From Vreelandella olivaria (GTDB taxonomy: Bacteria; Pseudomonadota; Gammaproteobacteria; Pseudomonadales; Halomonadaceae), in contig NZ_JALPZO010000155.1 in assembly GCF_023507745.1 (NCBI RefSeq), forward strand, positions 107,094-171,093: a DNA stretch of 64,000 nucleotides. Direction: 5' to 3'. The position numbers and the translations under genes were made by a program. Under the pieces are notes generated by a model, which did no database searches, was not told the DNA's origin, and worked only from the letters and a program-made list of their open reading frames with translations. Positions 20,888 to 30,377 of the stretch are shown here, piece by piece. Within the stretch, counting starts at the first letter, position 1, and every line of letters begins with the position of its first letter.

Positions 20888-22377
20888 GGGTTGATTAAAA
20901 CTCGAGCATAGGATGCCAGATCGCTCGCCAGCAGGCCACGTTCTCCCGTTGCTTTCGCCGCATCATCCGCAGCCCGGGCATGAACCATGGCACCTAGCCA
21001 CGCAGCTTGTTCAAGAGTGTCACACTGAGCCACCAAGGTACCCAACATACCACTGAGTACATCCCCCATCCCACCGCTGGCCATCCCCGGATTACCATAA
21101 GGGCATACCATCAATCCACTTGGACCAGCCACCAGACTGCCAGCGCCCTTCAATATCACGATCCCGCCACGCGTTTTCTGAAGTGTACGTACCGCGGCGG
21201 GTCGGTCTGCCTGAACATCAGCAACGGAGCACCCCAACAGACGGGCGGCTTCACCTGGATGCGGCGTTAAAATCCAGTTATCACGACGCATATCGGGCCA
21301 GCGGCTGGCCAATAGGTTAAGCGCATCGGCATCAACCACTAATGGTACATCTGACGTAAGCGCACTTTGCAAAATAGCCTGCCCCCAGGCCCCCTGCCCT
21401 AACCCCGGCCCCACCACGACCACATCGACCTGGGAAGTGAGCAAGCCTGCATCAGCGCCTCCTTGAACGCTGCGAGCCATGACTTCCGGACAACTCACCA
21501 AACTGGCCGTAATATGTTCAGGGGCAGTTGCCAGACTTACCTTGCCCGCCCCCAGACGGGCAGCTGCCTGGGATGCCAACAGCGCAGCCCCGCCCAGCCC
21601 AGGCGCGCCTCCCATTATCAACACATGCCCTAAACTGCCTTTATGGCTGGTGCGCGCACGCGGTTTAAAGACTTCAGCCAACAACACATCATCCAGCCGC
21701 CAGGCAGTGGGTGGAATATCAAAAAATGCGCGGGCTTTCACCCCAAGAGGACGGAAATCAATCTCGCCTGTATAGGCGGGAGCATCCCCGGTATGCAGCC
21801 CGATTTTGTCGCCGATAAACGTTACGGTACAGGTTGCCTCCACCGCCAGCCCCAGCACCGCTCCCGTATCCGCTGAAATGCCGGAAGGTATATCCAGTGC
21901 CAGCACCAGCTGGCTTGCCATGTTGATGGCTTCAATGGCACGCCTTACCTCCCCCTCGACATACCCTGCCACCCCAGTGCCTAATACAGCATCGACAATC
22001 ACTTCACCTACCAGCGTGGTGTCTGGCTGCCATGGCTCACATCCCACGCCAGCAGCAGTGGCAAGTTCAGCCGCACGGGCTACATCGCCCTGAAGCACCT
22101 CTATGGGCTTAATGGAAATACGCTGCACCTTTAACCCCGACTGCCTCGCCAGTGCTGCCAACACATGACCATCACCACCATTATTACCGCTCCCACATAT
22201 CACCGTCACACTTCTCGCATGGGGCCAGCGCGAGCGGAAACTGTGCCACGCGCTAGAAGCCGCTCGCTGCATTAATGCAAAGCTCTCGATTCCCCCCGCA
22301 ATGGTTCGTCGATCGAGCTCACGTACTTGAGCCGCAGTGTAAAGGGGACGTAGCGAGGAAGTACTCAACGTGGACAC
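20884..22377 (-). CDS. nnrD: Bifunctional NAD(P)H-hydrate epimerase and dehydratase
   Basis: This 497-residue two-domain repair enzyme restores damaged NADH/NADPH hydrates. The N-terminal YjeF/NnrE epimerase domain (about 1-225) has GSGNNGGDGHVLA. The C-terminal ADP-dependent dehydratase domain (about 235-490) has HKGSLGHVLIMGG, LTPHPGEAARLL and the ribokinase-like GNPGMASGGMGDVLSG. It starts with GTG behind AAAGGAGAG. It is the first gene of the minus-strand superoperon and is divergent from queG, so the 90-base gap 22378-22467 should carry promoters in both directions. Confidence 0.95.
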   Translation of the reverse strand: MSTLSTSSLRPLYTAAQVRELDRRTIAGGIESFALMQRAASSAWHSFRSRWPHARSVTVICGSGNNGGDGHVLAALARQSGLKVQRISIKPIEVLQGDVARAAELATAAGVGCEPWQPDTTLVGEVIVDAVLGTGVAGYVEGEVRRAIEAINMASQLVLALDIPSGISADTGAVLGLAVEATCTVTFIGDKIGLHTGDAPAYTGEIDFRPLGVKARAFFDIPPTAWRLDDVLLAEVFKPRARTSHKGSLGHVLIMGGAPGLGGAALLASQAAARLGAGKVSLATAPEHITASLVSCPEVMARSVQGGADAGLLTSQVDVVVVGPGLGQGAWGQAILQSALTSDVPLVVDADALNLLASRWPDMRRDNWILTPHPGEAARLLGCSVADVQADRPAAVRTLQKTRGGIVILKGAGSLVAGPSGLMVCPYGNPGMASGGMGDVLSGMLGTLVAQCDTLEQAAWLGAMVHARAADDAAKATGERGLLASDLASYARVLINP

Positions 22378-22467
22378 GATCTCTCCTTTATCTATTTATT
22401 GGCAGCGTGTTGTCATGGCAACTTATGAGTTAGCATAGCGCGCTTGAAGCGCTACCGTTGACTGACA

Positions 22468-23589
22468 ATGCCACGTTCCACCACCTTTTCATTATCAAGT
22501 GACGACCTCTTACACCTTGCTGGCCTCATTAAGACCTGGGGTCGTGAGCTTGGCTTTCAGCAAGTGGGCATTACGGATACCCAATTGGAGGCCCATGAGG
22601 CACGCCTGAATACGTGGCTGGATAAAGGCTATCACGGCGAAATGGGCTTTATGACCATACATGGCACGAAGCGTACCCGCCCGGAAGAGCTGGAACCGGG
22701 TACACAGCGTGTTATCAGCGTGCGCATGGATTATCTACCTGCCGAAGTAGAGAGTGCCAAAGTGCTGGGTCAACCCCAGCGCGCCTACATCTCCCGCTAT
22801 GCCCTGGGGCGCGATTATCACAAATTAATCCGCAAACGCTTAGCATTACTGGCAAAAAAAATTGACCAGCAAGTGGGTGGGTTCGGCTATCGCGCCTTCG
22901 TGGATTCCGCTCCCGTGATGGAGCGCGCCCTGGCACAAAAGGCGGGGCTTGGCTGGTTTGGCAAAAACGCCATGCTGCTTAACCCCAAAGCCGGCTCACT
23001 GTTTTTTCTGGGTGAACTGTATACCGACCTCCCCCTGCCGGTGGATGAGCCTTTTGCCCATGAGCATTGCGGTAGCTGCAACGCCTGCCGCAGCGCCTGC
23101 CCTACCGGCGCGATTGTGGACGATAAAGTCGTGGACTCCCGCAAGTGCATCTCTTACCTGACGATTGAGCTGCATGGCGCTATCCCCATCGAGTTTCGCC
23201 GGGCCATGGGGAATCGCGTATATGGCTGCGATGACTGCCAGTTGGTGTGCCCCTTCACCCGTTTTACCAACACCACCCAGGAGACGGACTTTTACCCGCG
23301 TCACGACCTTGACCGCACTTCGCTTATTCAGTTGTTTACCTGGGGCGAGGCAGAGTTTCTGGATAAAACAGCGGGCAGTCCCATTCGTCGCATTGGCTAC
23401 GAACGCTGGCTACGCAATATTGCGGTTGGCCTGGGTAACGCGCCATGGAGCGAGGCCGTAGAAGCAGCACTGTGGGCACGCCGGGCTTATCCCAGCCCTC
23501 TGGTGCGTGAGCATGTGGAGTGGGCATTGGAGGAGCAGCGCATCAAGCGGGAAGCACGTATCGCAACTACTCCACCAACAGCGCAATAG
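22468..23589 (+). CDS. queG: Epoxyqueuosine reductase
   Basis: This 373-residue cobalamin-dependent iron-sulfur enzyme carries out the last step of tRNA queuosine synthesis, reducing epoxyqueuosine to queuosine. Two [4Fe-4S] motifs are present: CGSCNACRSACPTGAI and, further on, CDDCQLVCPF. The preceding SAPVMERALAQKAGLGWFGKN segment, containing the catalytic Asp/Ser region, is characteristic. Length is normal. The cobalamin need fits with cobO nearby, though the two are not co-transcribed. The 3' end is only ten bases from that of orn. Confidence 0.95.
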   Translation: MPRSTTFSLSSDDLLHLAGLIKTWGRELGFQQVGITDTQLEAHEARLNTWLDKGYHGEMGFMTIHGTKRTRPEELEPGTQRVISVRMDYLPAEVESAKVLGQPQRAYISRYALGRDYHKLIRKRLALLAKKIDQQVGGFGYRAFVDSAPVMERALAQKAGLGWFGKNAMLLNPKAGSLFFLGELYTDLPLPVDEPFAHEHCGSCNACRSACPTGAIVDDKVVDSRKCISYLTIELHGAIPIEFRRAMGNRVYGCDDCQLVCPFTRFTNTTQETDFYPRHDLDRTSLIQLFTWGEAEFLDKTAGSPIRRIGYERWLRNIAVGLGNAPWSEAVEAALWARRAYPSPLVREHVEWALEEQRIKREARIATTPPTAQ

Positions 23590-23599
23590 CCGCTAACGC

Positions 23600-24190
23600 T
23601 TACTTATCACCGTTTTCGGCAGCGAGTTTCAAAAACGTACTGCGGTAGTGGGCAAGCTCAGCAATCGATTCTTTAATATCATCCATTGCCAAATGAACAT
23701 TCTGTTTTTTAAAGCCTTCCAGTGCGCCCGGATTCCAGCGCTTCGCCAACTCCTTGACCGTAGAGACATCGAGATTGCGATAGTGAAAGAAAGCCCAAAG
23801 CTCAGGCATTTCCCGCTCCAGAAAGCGGCGGTCCTGATGGATACTGTTGCCACACATGGGCGAAGAGCCTGCGACAGCGTATTGGCGCAGAAAGTCGAGG
23901 GTTTGCTGCTCGGCTTCGGCAGTTGTCACCGTGCTCGCCTTCACACGGGCTATCAGACCTGACTCCCCGTGCGTCTTTTGATTCCAGTCATCCATTTTAT
24001 CCAGCAGGCTGTCGGGCTGTTTAACGGCAATCACTGGCCCTTCTGCCACTACCGTTAGCTGGGCATCGGTGATCAGAGTCGCCACTTCGATAATGCGCTC
24101 TTTATCTGGCTCCAGGCCGGTCATCTCCAAATCGATCCAGACTAACAGATCATCACGGGGCGTGGCGGCTTGTGCAACTTGCTCACTCAT
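23600..24190 (-). CDS. orn: Oligoribonuclease
   Basis: This 196-residue DEDDh 3'-5' exonuclease degrades the last di- to pentaribonucleotides, including pGpG from cyclic-di-GMP breakdown. The acidic motifs WIDLEMTGL (Exo I), the [16 protein letters not shown] region (Exo II) and the [11 protein letters not shown] region (Exo III, with the active His) are all present. The start at 24190 (MSEQVAQ) is chosen because AAGGAATC is suitably upstream; a start at 24226 would add 12 residues. It is convergent with queG and divergent from rsgA. Confidence 0.95.
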   Translation of the reverse strand: MSEQVAQAATPRDDLLVWIDLEMTGLEPDKERIIEVATLITDAQLTVVAEGPVIAVKQPDSLLDKMDDWNQKTHGESGLIARVKASTVTTAEAEQQTLDFLRQYAVAGSSPMCGNSIHQDRRFLEREMPELWAFFHYRNLDVSTVKELAKRWNPGALEGFKKQNVHLAMDDIKESIAELAHYRSTFLKLAAENGDK

Positions 24191-24300
24191 TGCTTTGATT
24201 CCTTGACCAGAATCGTCATTCAACATGACGAATGAAGTAAAAGTGTGGCTTATATTACCCTAACCAGCACCCTATACAGGACAGTGGGCCGCCCAGATGG

Positions 24301-24320
24301 GTACAATGCCACCATTGTAC
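24301..24320. promoter_or_regulatory. Perfect palindrome upstream of rsgA
   Basis: GTACAATG-N4-CATTGTAC is a perfect 8-base inverted repeat in the orn-rsgA gap, 17 bases before the rsgA start. It may be an operator, or it may form a hairpin in the rsgA leader. No T run follows. Confidence 0.45.
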
Positions 24321-24336
24321 CGAGCATCGGGTGGTC

Positions 24337-25356
24337 ATGAGCAAACGTAAATTAAGCCGCCAGCAGCGCTGGCGTGTAGAGAAGATTCAGGCCGAACGCG
24401 CCCAGCGTGCTGAAAAGCGCGACGCGCAGGATGCCGAAAAACTCTCTGCGGGTGAATATGGCCCCGAACAGCCAGGCCGGGTAATGGCGCATTTTGGTCG
24501 CACACTGGAAGTACGTGATGCCAATGGCACGCCTGTTCGCTGCCACCTGCGCGCCAACCTGGACGGCATGGTCACCGGCGACCGGGTTATTTGGAGGGCG
24601 GGGCAGGACGGTTCTGGTGTCGTGGTGGCGCGGGAAGAGCGCGATAGCGTGCTTAAGCGACCTGATCCGCGCGGCCAACTCAAACCGGTCGCCGCTAATA
24701 TTGATCAATTGTTGATCGTATTCGCCGTCGAGCCAGCCCCCCATCCCAACCTCATTGATCGCTATCTGGTGGCCGCAGAAGCCACCGGCATTACCCCTGT
24801 ACTGGTACTCAACAAAACCGATCTGCTACCGAAAGATGGCGGCAAACTCGGTCGTCTGTTAGAGCGCTATCGCTCCCTGGGCTATCCGGTGGTGCGCACC
24901 ACCACTGCCAGTGAAGCCGGGCTGGACGAACTACGCCAACAGCTGGAGGGGCGCACCTCAGTATTTGTGGGCCAGAGCGGTGTAGGCAAATCATCACTGA
25001 TTGACCTGCTACTACCCGATGAAACCCTGCGTATTGGTGCACTGTCTGAGGATTCGCGTAAAGGTACACACACCACGACCACCGCGAGGCTATACGCCAT
25101 GCGCAGTGAGGAAGTGACGAACGGCGAACTGATCGATTCCCCAGGCATCCGCGAGTTTGGCCTGGTGCATCTGGACGAGCAGGAAGTTACCGATGGATTT
25201 ATCGAATTTCACCCGTTTATTGGCCACTGCCGCTTCCGCGACTGTCGTCATCGCAACGAACCCGGCTGTGCTTTACTCAAAGCGGTGGAGGCAGGCAAGA
25301 TTCATCCAGAACGCTTTGCCAGCTATCGGCGTATTCTCGATAGCTTAAATGCATAA
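24337..25356 (+). CDS. rsgA: Small-ribosomal-subunit biogenesis GTPase RsgA
   Basis: This 339-residue circularly permuted GTPase checks late 30S assembly. An N-terminal OB-fold (about 50-115) precedes the permuted G motifs: G4 LNKTDLL, then G1 GQSGVGKSS, then G3 DSPGIREFG. A C-terminal zinc region follows, with Cys and His ligands in CRFRDCRHRNEPGC. The ATG at 24337 (MSKRKLSRQQ) matches known N-termini; a GTG two codons upstream is the only other option. Confidence 0.96.
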   Translation: MSKRKLSRQQRWRVEKIQAERAQRAEKRDAQDAEKLSAGEYGPEQPGRVMAHFGRTLEVRDANGTPVRCHLRANLDGMVTGDRVIWRAGQDGSGVVVAREERDSVLKRPDPRGQLKPVAANIDQLLIVFAVEPAPHPNLIDRYLVAAEATGITPVLVLNKTDLLPKDGGKLGRLLERYRSLGYPVVRTTTASEAGLDELRQQLEGRTSVFVGQSGVGKSSLIDLLLPDETLRIGALSEDSRKGTHTTTTARLYAMRSEEVTNGELIDSPGIREFGLVHLDEQEVTDGFIEFHPFIGHCRFRDCRHRNEPGCALLKAVEAGKIHPERFASYRRILDSLNA

Positions 25357-25380
25357 CCTAATCTGTTTAGGGGGCCGAAC

Positions 25381-26223
25381 ATGAACACCGCAAGCCACTC
25401 GTCGGAAACCAACCTACTGCCGCTAATTATCGAGCCGGAACAACTTCAAGAGCACCTGGACGACCCTCAGCTACTCATTATTGATGTGCCAGTGAATGGC
25501 GACAGCTACCGTCAGGGCCATGTTCCGGGCGCCATCCACCTGGACTTTCGCTACCTGATGAGAGGCGAGGGGCCAGTGCCAAACGATGTGCCTGATGTTG
25601 AGGTACTTTCACGGCTGTTCAGTGCCCTGGGCCTGACACGGGACAGGCATGTGGTGGCTTACGACGACGAAGGCGGTGGCTGGGCAGCACGCTTGCTTTG
25701 GACACTGGAATTGATTGGACATACCCGCTACTCCTACCTGAATGGTGGCATTCATGCCTGGCGGGATGCCGGTCTTCAGGAGAGCACCGAGCCAACAGCG
25801 CCCACACCGAGCGACTACCATGCCGATATCCTTAATCCACAGGTAGCAATTACTTGCGATGAGATAAAAGAAAAGCTCAACGACAAACAATTCGCGGTGT
25901 GGGATGCCCGTTCTAAAGCAGAATATGATGGCGAGCGTGGCAACAACAGGCATCTTGGTCATATCCCCGGTGCCGTCAACATGGATTGGCTTAACGCCAT
26001 GGACCGCAACCGTGCCCTGCGCATCCGCGACTACGCCGAACTCATGACCGAACTTGGCGCTCTCGGCCTAACGCCTGAAATGGAAATTGCCACTCACTGC
26101 CAAAGCCACCACCGCAGCAGCTTTACCTGGCTGGTTGGCAAGGCACTGGGGTTTAATATGCGTGGCTATGCCGGTTCCTGGGGCGAATGGGGCAACCGCG
26201 ACGACACACCAATTGAGAAGTAA
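25381..26223 (+). CDS. rhdA: Rhodanese-type sulfurtransferase (RhdA-like)
   Basis: This is a 280-residue two-domain rhodanese that transfers sulfane sulfur, for example from thiosulfate to cyanide or another thiophilic acceptor. The N-terminal domain lacks the catalytic Cys (YDDEGGGWAARL). The C-terminal domain has the persulfide loop CQSHHRS, close to the CQTHHRS loop of Azotobacter RhdA rather than the CGSGVT type of SseA. Being 24 bases after rsgA and just before psd matches the order in pseudomonads. The physiological acceptor is unknown. Confidence 0.88.
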   Translation: MNTASHSSETNLLPLIIEPEQLQEHLDDPQLLIIDVPVNGDSYRQGHVPGAIHLDFRYLMRGEGPVPNDVPDVEVLSRLFSALGLTRDRHVVAYDDEGGGWAARLLWTLELIGHTRYSYLNGGIHAWRDAGLQESTEPTAPTPSDYHADILNPQVAITCDEIKEKLNDKQFAVWDARSKAEYDGERGNNRHLGHIPGAVNMDWLNAMDRNRALRIRDYAELMTELGALGLTPEMEIATHCQSHHRSSFTWLVGKALGFNMRGYAGSWGEWGNRDDTPIEK

Positions 26224-26296
26224 CTCTCAATAAAGTGCTATCCCGTAAGGACTAACGTTGTTAGGAAGGAATGTTTACACGGCCTCGGATAACGTC

Positions 26297-26395
26297 GTGC
26301 GAGAACAGGTTGAAGCGAGGGTCTTTTGCCATGGATGGCAAAAGTAGCACCCAAGGACGGGTTTACAGCGCCCTCGCGGAAACCTGTTCTTGCAC
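26297..26395. repeat. Structured dispersed repeat, copy A
   Basis: In the gap before psd, an outer stem pairs 26297-26311 with 26381-26395 (15 pairs, one G-U), and CGAGGG (26316-26321) pairs with CCCTCG (26371-26376). Inside lies a perfect 10-base hairpin with a two-base loop (26323-26344, core GCCAT-GG-ATGGC) and a small ACCC/GGGT hairpin (26350-26363) followed by ACAGCG. The core is shared with the element at 34697-34842, whose outer arms differ in sequence but also pair. The strand of any transcript is unknown. Confidence 0.7.
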
Positions 26396-26441
26396 AGAGC
26401 CGCTCATTTAGGCTTTTAGCCACTGCTACGAAGATATTATT

Positions 26442-27275
26442 GTGACTCTTTCCCAAAAAGCCTTTTCGTTACTTCAATACCCACTGCCACAGCATGCGCT
26501 CTCGCGCCTGACAGGCAAGGTCGCTCAATGCGATAACCCTTGGGTGAAAAACACCTTAATCAAGGCGTTTATCAAACGCTTCAATGTGGATATGAGTCAG
26601 GCACTGGAGCCAGACCCCACAGCATACGCGACGTTTAACGACTTCTTTACCCGTGCATTAACAGTAGATGCCCGTCCGCTGGGTGAAGGTTTGCTAAGCC
26701 CTGCGGATGGCACGCTTTCCCAGTACGGACGCCTGACGGCAGGCCAACTGGTGCAAGCCAAAGGCCACACTTACTCTGCCCAGACACTACTGGGCGGCTG
26801 CACTGATCTAGCCGAAGAGTTTCTGGGAGGTAGCTTTGCCACGGTCTACCTTTCCCCACGCGACTACCACCGGGTACATATGCCGATGACGGGAATACTC
26901 CGGGAAATGATCTACGTTCCAGGACGGTTATTCTCGGTCAATCAGGCAACTGCGAATCATGTACCAGGCCTATTCGCCCGCAATGAGCGCCTGGTATGTA
27001 TTTTTGATACCGAGCATGGCTCCATGGCGATGGTACTGGTCGGTGCAATGATTGTAGCGGCCATTGAGACCGTTTGGGCGGGCCAGATAACCCCACTTTC
27101 CGGCCACCCCCAACGCATGCGCTTTGGGCAGCCGGTCACTTTGGCAAGAGGCAGCGAAATGGGGCGCTTCAAGCTTGGCTCCACTGTCGTAATGTGCTTC
27201 GCCAACCCGATCACCTTCCAAAATCACGCCTTGGGAAGCATGGTGCAAATGGGCCAAACTCTGGGCGATCTCTAA
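26442..27275 (+). CDS. psd: Phosphatidylserine decarboxylase proenzyme
   Basis: This 277-residue inner-membrane enzyme makes phosphatidylethanolamine from phosphatidylserine. The proenzyme self-cleaves between Gly and Ser of the LGST motif near the C-terminus ([11 protein letters not shown]), turning that Ser into the pyruvoyl cofactor of the alpha chain. The His-containing [13 protein letters not shown] and FARNERL segments are typical. It starts with GTG and lies 3 bases from the convergent epmA. The structured repeat upstream occupies the place where its promoter or leader would be. Confidence 0.95.
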   Translation: MTLSQKAFSLLQYPLPQHALSRLTGKVAQCDNPWVKNTLIKAFIKRFNVDMSQALEPDPTAYATFNDFFTRALTVDARPLGEGLLSPADGTLSQYGRLTAGQLVQAKGHTYSAQTLLGGCTDLAEEFLGGSFATVYLSPRDYHRVHMPMTGILREMIYVPGRLFSVNQATANHVPGLFARNERLVCIFDTEHGSMAMVLVGAMIVAAIETVWAGQITPLSGHPQRMRFGQPVTLARGSEMGRFKLGSTVVMCFANPITFQNHALGSMVQMGQTLGDL

Positions 27276-27278
27276 TCG

Positions 27279-28259
27279 TCAGCAGTTCGGCGTAGAGAAC
27301 GTAAGCACGTCTTCCAGGCGTGCCTTACCCAGCGCCAGTTGAATCAACCGATCCAACCCCAACGCGACACCGGCACTCTCCGGCATACCGCTCTCCAACG
27401 CCGCCAACAGCTGTTCATCCATATCGACCTCTGTCAGCCCCAACCGACACCGTTCGGCGTTATCCTCGGTAAACCGTAAACGTTGCTCTTCCGCATCCGT
27501 CAACTCGTCATAACCGTTAGCCAGCTCTATACCGTTCAGATACAGCTCAAAACGTGAAGCCACCCACTCCCCATCGGCATCCTGATGGCGACGAGCCAAT
27601 GCCGCCTGACTGGCCGGGTAGTCCACCACAACACTCAGTTCATGCTGGCCCAGGCGTGGCTCAATCACCATACTCATTAATAAATCCAGGCAGGTATCCC
27701 GACTCTCCCCCGCCAACGATTTGGCTGGCATCTGGCCATGTTCCGCCGCCAAAGACCGCAGCATTTCAAGGGAGGTGGTAAAAGGGTCTATCGCCAAATG
27801 GGTATGAAATAACTCCCGGTAACGATAATGGGTGACCGGCCCGGCATAACTGGGCAACACATTTGCCACCAGTGTGGTGGTTTCATCGATCAGCTTCGCC
27901 AGAGAAAAACCAGGGCGATACCACTCCAGCATGGTAAATTCGAGATTATGCCGGGCTCCAACCTCACCATCACGAAAGCTTTTGGCAAGCTGAAAAATGG
28001 GGCCGCTACCCGCCGCCAGCAGGCGCTTCATATGAAATTCCGGAGAGGTTTGCAGCCATAATTTACGCTGCCCTCTACCGGTTCGCGCCAACGTTGCAAG
28101 TGAGACAAGATGTACATCCGTGCTCCCTCCCTGCCCCAAAATCGGCGTTTCCACTTCCAGCACGTCCCGCTCTACAAAAAAGGCCCGCACTTTAGCGATC
28201 AAACGCGCGCGCGCGCGTAGCGTTTCCATATCCGCTGTCGGCTGCCAGCTTGCCGTCAT
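27279..28259 (-). CDS. epmA: EF-P lysyltransferase EpmA
   Basis: This 326-residue paralog of the LysRS catalytic core activates (R)-beta-lysine and attaches it to Lys34 of EF-P. Class II synthetase motifs are visible: VETPIL (motif 1), the FHMKRLLAAG and FRDGEVGARHNLEFTMLEWY region (motif 2) and GVALGLDRL (motif 3). The anticodon-binding domain is absent, as expected. The ATG at 28259 has GGAG at proper spacing; a GTG one codon upstream is less likely. It belongs with efp and epmB in one neighbourhood. Confidence 0.95.
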   Translation of the reverse strand: MTASWQPTADMETLRARARLIAKVRAFFVERDVLEVETPILGQGGSTDVHLVSLATLARTGRGQRKLWLQTSPEFHMKRLLAAGSGPIFQLAKSFRDGEVGARHNLEFTMLEWYRPGFSLAKLIDETTTLVANVLPSYAGPVTHYRYRELFHTHLAIDPFTTSLEMLRSLAAEHGQMPAKSLAGESRDTCLDLLMSMVIEPRLGQHELSVVVDYPASQAALARRHQDADGEWVASRFELYLNGIELANGYDELTDAEEQRLRFTEDNAERCRLGLTEVDMDEQLLAALESGMPESAGVALGLDRLIQLALGKARLEDVLTFSTPNC

Positions 28260-28277
28260 CACTCTCTCCCTAACGTA

Positions 28278-28310
28278 ATAAAGCCACGCATGATTATCGC
28301 GTGGCTTTAT
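28278..28310 (-). terminator. Terminator between efp and epmA
   Basis: ATAAAGCCACGC and GCGTGGCTTTAT form a perfect 12-base stem with a 9-base loop between the efp stop and the epmA start on the minus strand. It should end most efp transcripts. Confidence 0.8.
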
Positions 28311-28358
28311 AAAACATATACTTTAGCGGCACATTCACCGCTTTTCGTCCATCGCAGC

Positions 28359-28925
28359 TCAAGCCCTGGAGACGTACTCGCCAGAGCGCGTATCAATCTT
28401 CAATACTTCACCCTGATTGATAAACAGCGGTACGCGCACAACAGCACCTGAAGAGAGCGTAGCAGGCTTGGAGCCGCCTTGCGCAGTATCGCCCTTCAAA
28501 CCTGGATCAGTTTCCACCACCTCAAGTTCGATGAAGTTCGGCGCCGCTACCGCAATAGCATTATCATTCCACAAGGTAACGGTATAAGCTGCTTGCTCTT
28601 TTAGCCACTTTTCAGTGTCCCCCAGCGCTTTTTTCTCAACCGCATACTGCTCAAACGAGCCATCGGTTTTCATAAAGTGCCACATTTCACCATCGGTATA
28701 GAGATATTCCATCTCTAATTCCATGACATCGGCGCCTTCAAGAGACTCACCGGACTTAAAGGTGCGCTCCCACACACGTCCTGTCATCAGGTTACGCAGT
28801 TTAACGCGGTTGAACGCCTGGCCCTTACCCGGCTTCACATACTCGTTCTCGACAATCGAGCAGGGATCGCCGTCGAGCATTACTTTCAAACCGCCCTTGA
28901 ATTCATTGGTAGAATAGTTCGCCAT
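28359..28925 (-). CDS. efp: Elongation factor P
   Basis: This 188-residue translation factor relieves ribosome stalling at polyproline. It has three beta-barrel domains. The modified lysine is Lys34 in the loop YVKPGKGQA, as required for EpmA/EpmB-type beta-lysylation rather than Arg rhamnosylation. The start at 28925 ([12 protein letters not shown]) gives the standard length; an upstream in-frame start would add four residues. It is divergent from epmB and upstream of epmA on the same strand, so substrate and both modifying enzymes sit together. Confidence 0.97.
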   Translation of the reverse strand: MANYSTNEFKGGLKVMLDGDPCSIVENEYVKPGKGQAFNRVKLRNLMTGRVWERTFKSGESLEGADVMELEMEYLYTDGEMWHFMKTDGSFEQYAVEKKALGDTEKWLKEQAAYTVTLWNDNAIAVAAPNFIELEVVETDPGLKGDTAQGGSKPATLSSGAVVRVPLFINQGEVLKIDTRSGEYVSRA

Positions 28926-29030
28926 ATTGCCTCTCAATTATCTATTACAGTATGTGATGCGCGAAGCCACGCCTCGCTATAGATATCGTTCTTAAATGAG
29001 TGCGCGCATGATAACCCGAAGGAGGGCTTT

Positions 29031-30053
29031 TTGCAGGAGAACATTATTATCGCTGGTAAGCACGCCGCTGCCCAGGTATCACCCTCTTGGCAACAGCAGC
29101 TTTCCCGGGCGATTCGCGACCCTATCTCCCTGTGCCAACGGCTTGGGCTAAGTGACCAGTGGCAACCCGGCGCACAGGAGGGGCACCAGCTGTTTGAGAT
29201 CTGCGTACCAGAAGCCTATCTTTCGCGCATAGCCCCCAACAATCCGGATGACCCACTGTTACGCCAGGTGCTGCCTACCAGTAAAGAAGCGCAGGTAGTA
29301 TCCGGCTATGTGGTCGATCCACTGGAAGAGGCTGCCCACCGACCAGCGAAAGGCTTGATTCACAAGTACCCAGGACGCGTGCTACTCATCGCCAGCCCGG
29401 CCTGTGCGATCAACTGCCGTTACTGCTTTCGCCGCCACTTTCCCTATAGCGATAACTCGCCATCACGAAGTCAATGGCAGGAAGCGCTGGCTTATCTGCA
29501 TAATGATCCCACCATTCACGAAGCCATCCTTTCCGGTGGCGACCCACTGGCCGCCAGCGACCGCCAGCTGGCATGGCTCGTTGAGCAGCTTGAAAGCATT
29601 CCGCATATTAAACGGCTGCGCATTCACACACGGTTGCCGGTGGTGATTCCAGACCGGATTGATGAGATGTTACTTGGCTGGCTTGCCAGCACCCGTTTAC
29701 AAAAGGTGGTGGTACTCCACATCAATCACCCCAACGAAATTGATCAAGCCGTGGTAGACGCCTGCCAGCGCTTAAAACAAGCGGGCGTAACCCTACTCAA
29801 CCAAAGCGTGCTACTGAAAGGCATTAATGACAGTGTTGCCACGTTGGCCCAGCTTTCGGAGCGCTTATTCGCCGCAGGTGTACTGCCTTATTATCTGCAT
29901 GTGGTTGATCCGGTACAGGGTGCCGCCCACTTCGATGTACCCGATGAGGAAGCCAAAGCATTGGTCAGTCGCTTACTGGAACACTTACCGGGCTTTCTAA
30001 TGCCGCGCCTGGTACGTGAAGTGCCCGGCCGGACCAGTAAGACCCCCCTGTGA
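29031..30053 (+). CDS. epmB: EF-P-(R)-beta-lysine pathway lysine 2,3-aminomutase EpmB
   Basis: This 340-residue radical SAM, PLP-dependent aminomutase converts (S)-alpha-lysine to (R)-beta-lysine for EF-P modification. The radical SAM cluster motif is CAINCRYCFRRHFPY. The segment ILSGGDPLAASD and the C-terminal PLP-binding region are typical. The start is TTG at 29031 with a near-perfect AAGGAGG about six bases upstream; no ATG is suitably placed. It is divergent from efp. Confidence 0.93.
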   Translation: MQENIIIAGKHAAAQVSPSWQQQLSRAIRDPISLCQRLGLSDQWQPGAQEGHQLFEICVPEAYLSRIAPNNPDDPLLRQVLPTSKEAQVVSGYVVDPLEEAAHRPAKGLIHKYPGRVLLIASPACAINCRYCFRRHFPYSDNSPSRSQWQEALAYLHNDPTIHEAILSGGDPLAASDRQLAWLVEQLESIPHIKRLRIHTRLPVVIPDRIDEMLLGWLASTRLQKVVVLHINHPNEIDQAVVDACQRLKQAGVTLLNQSVLLKGINDSVATLAQLSERLFAAGVLPYYLHVVDPVQGAAHFDVPDEEAKALVSRLLEHLPGFLMPRLVREVPGRTSKTPL

Positions 30054-30072
30054 ACACAACAAGCTGATGACA

Positions 30073-30091
30073 GGTCGTCGTGAAGACGACC
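30073..30091 (+). terminator. Hairpin after epmB; nothing else found in 30100-30290
   Basis: GGTCGTC-N5-GACGACC is a perfect 7-base stem 20 bases past epmB, without a T run, so termination is probably weak. The following 200 bases (30092-30290) show no convincing coding sequence on either strand. Confidence 0.5.
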
Positions 30092-30294
30092 CTGTTCCAT
30101 CCATCATGCACTCCCAAACGCTCTGTCGATGCCCCTGCAAGCACTCTCGCGGTTGCCATAAAAACCGGTAACGGTCCATGACCGTGCACTCTGCAACACA
30201 GCGCACCATTACTGCACACCCAATCCTCAAGTTTCATCTGGTAAGCCAATAAAGAAATTCTGCAAGCAGTTAAATCTCAATATTTTTTTGCTAA

Positions 30295-30311
30295 TAGGCC
30301 ACTATTTTGCT
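30295..30311 (+). promoter_or_regulatory. Possible sigma-54 (-24/-12) promoter of the guanidine operon
   Basis: GG (30297-30298) and TTGC (30307-30310) keep the exact GG-N10-GC spacing of sigma-54 promoters, with TTTGCT matching the -12 box well and AGGCCA matching the -24 box only partly. Initiation would fall near 30322, about 55 bases before the riboswitch. Nitrogen-scavenging genes are often sigma-54/NtrC dependent. I saw no clear NtrC site. Confidence 0.3.
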
Positions 30312-30377
30312 TTGAGGAATAGTGCAATACATGGGGTATTGGCCGCTTACGCTGCCACACAATTCAGTTTCCAATAG

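Noticed and set aside
30325..30350. Second sigma-54-like TGG...TGC element near the riboswitch
   Set aside because: The GG-to-GC distance is 11 bases, not 10; the element at 30295-30311 fits better.
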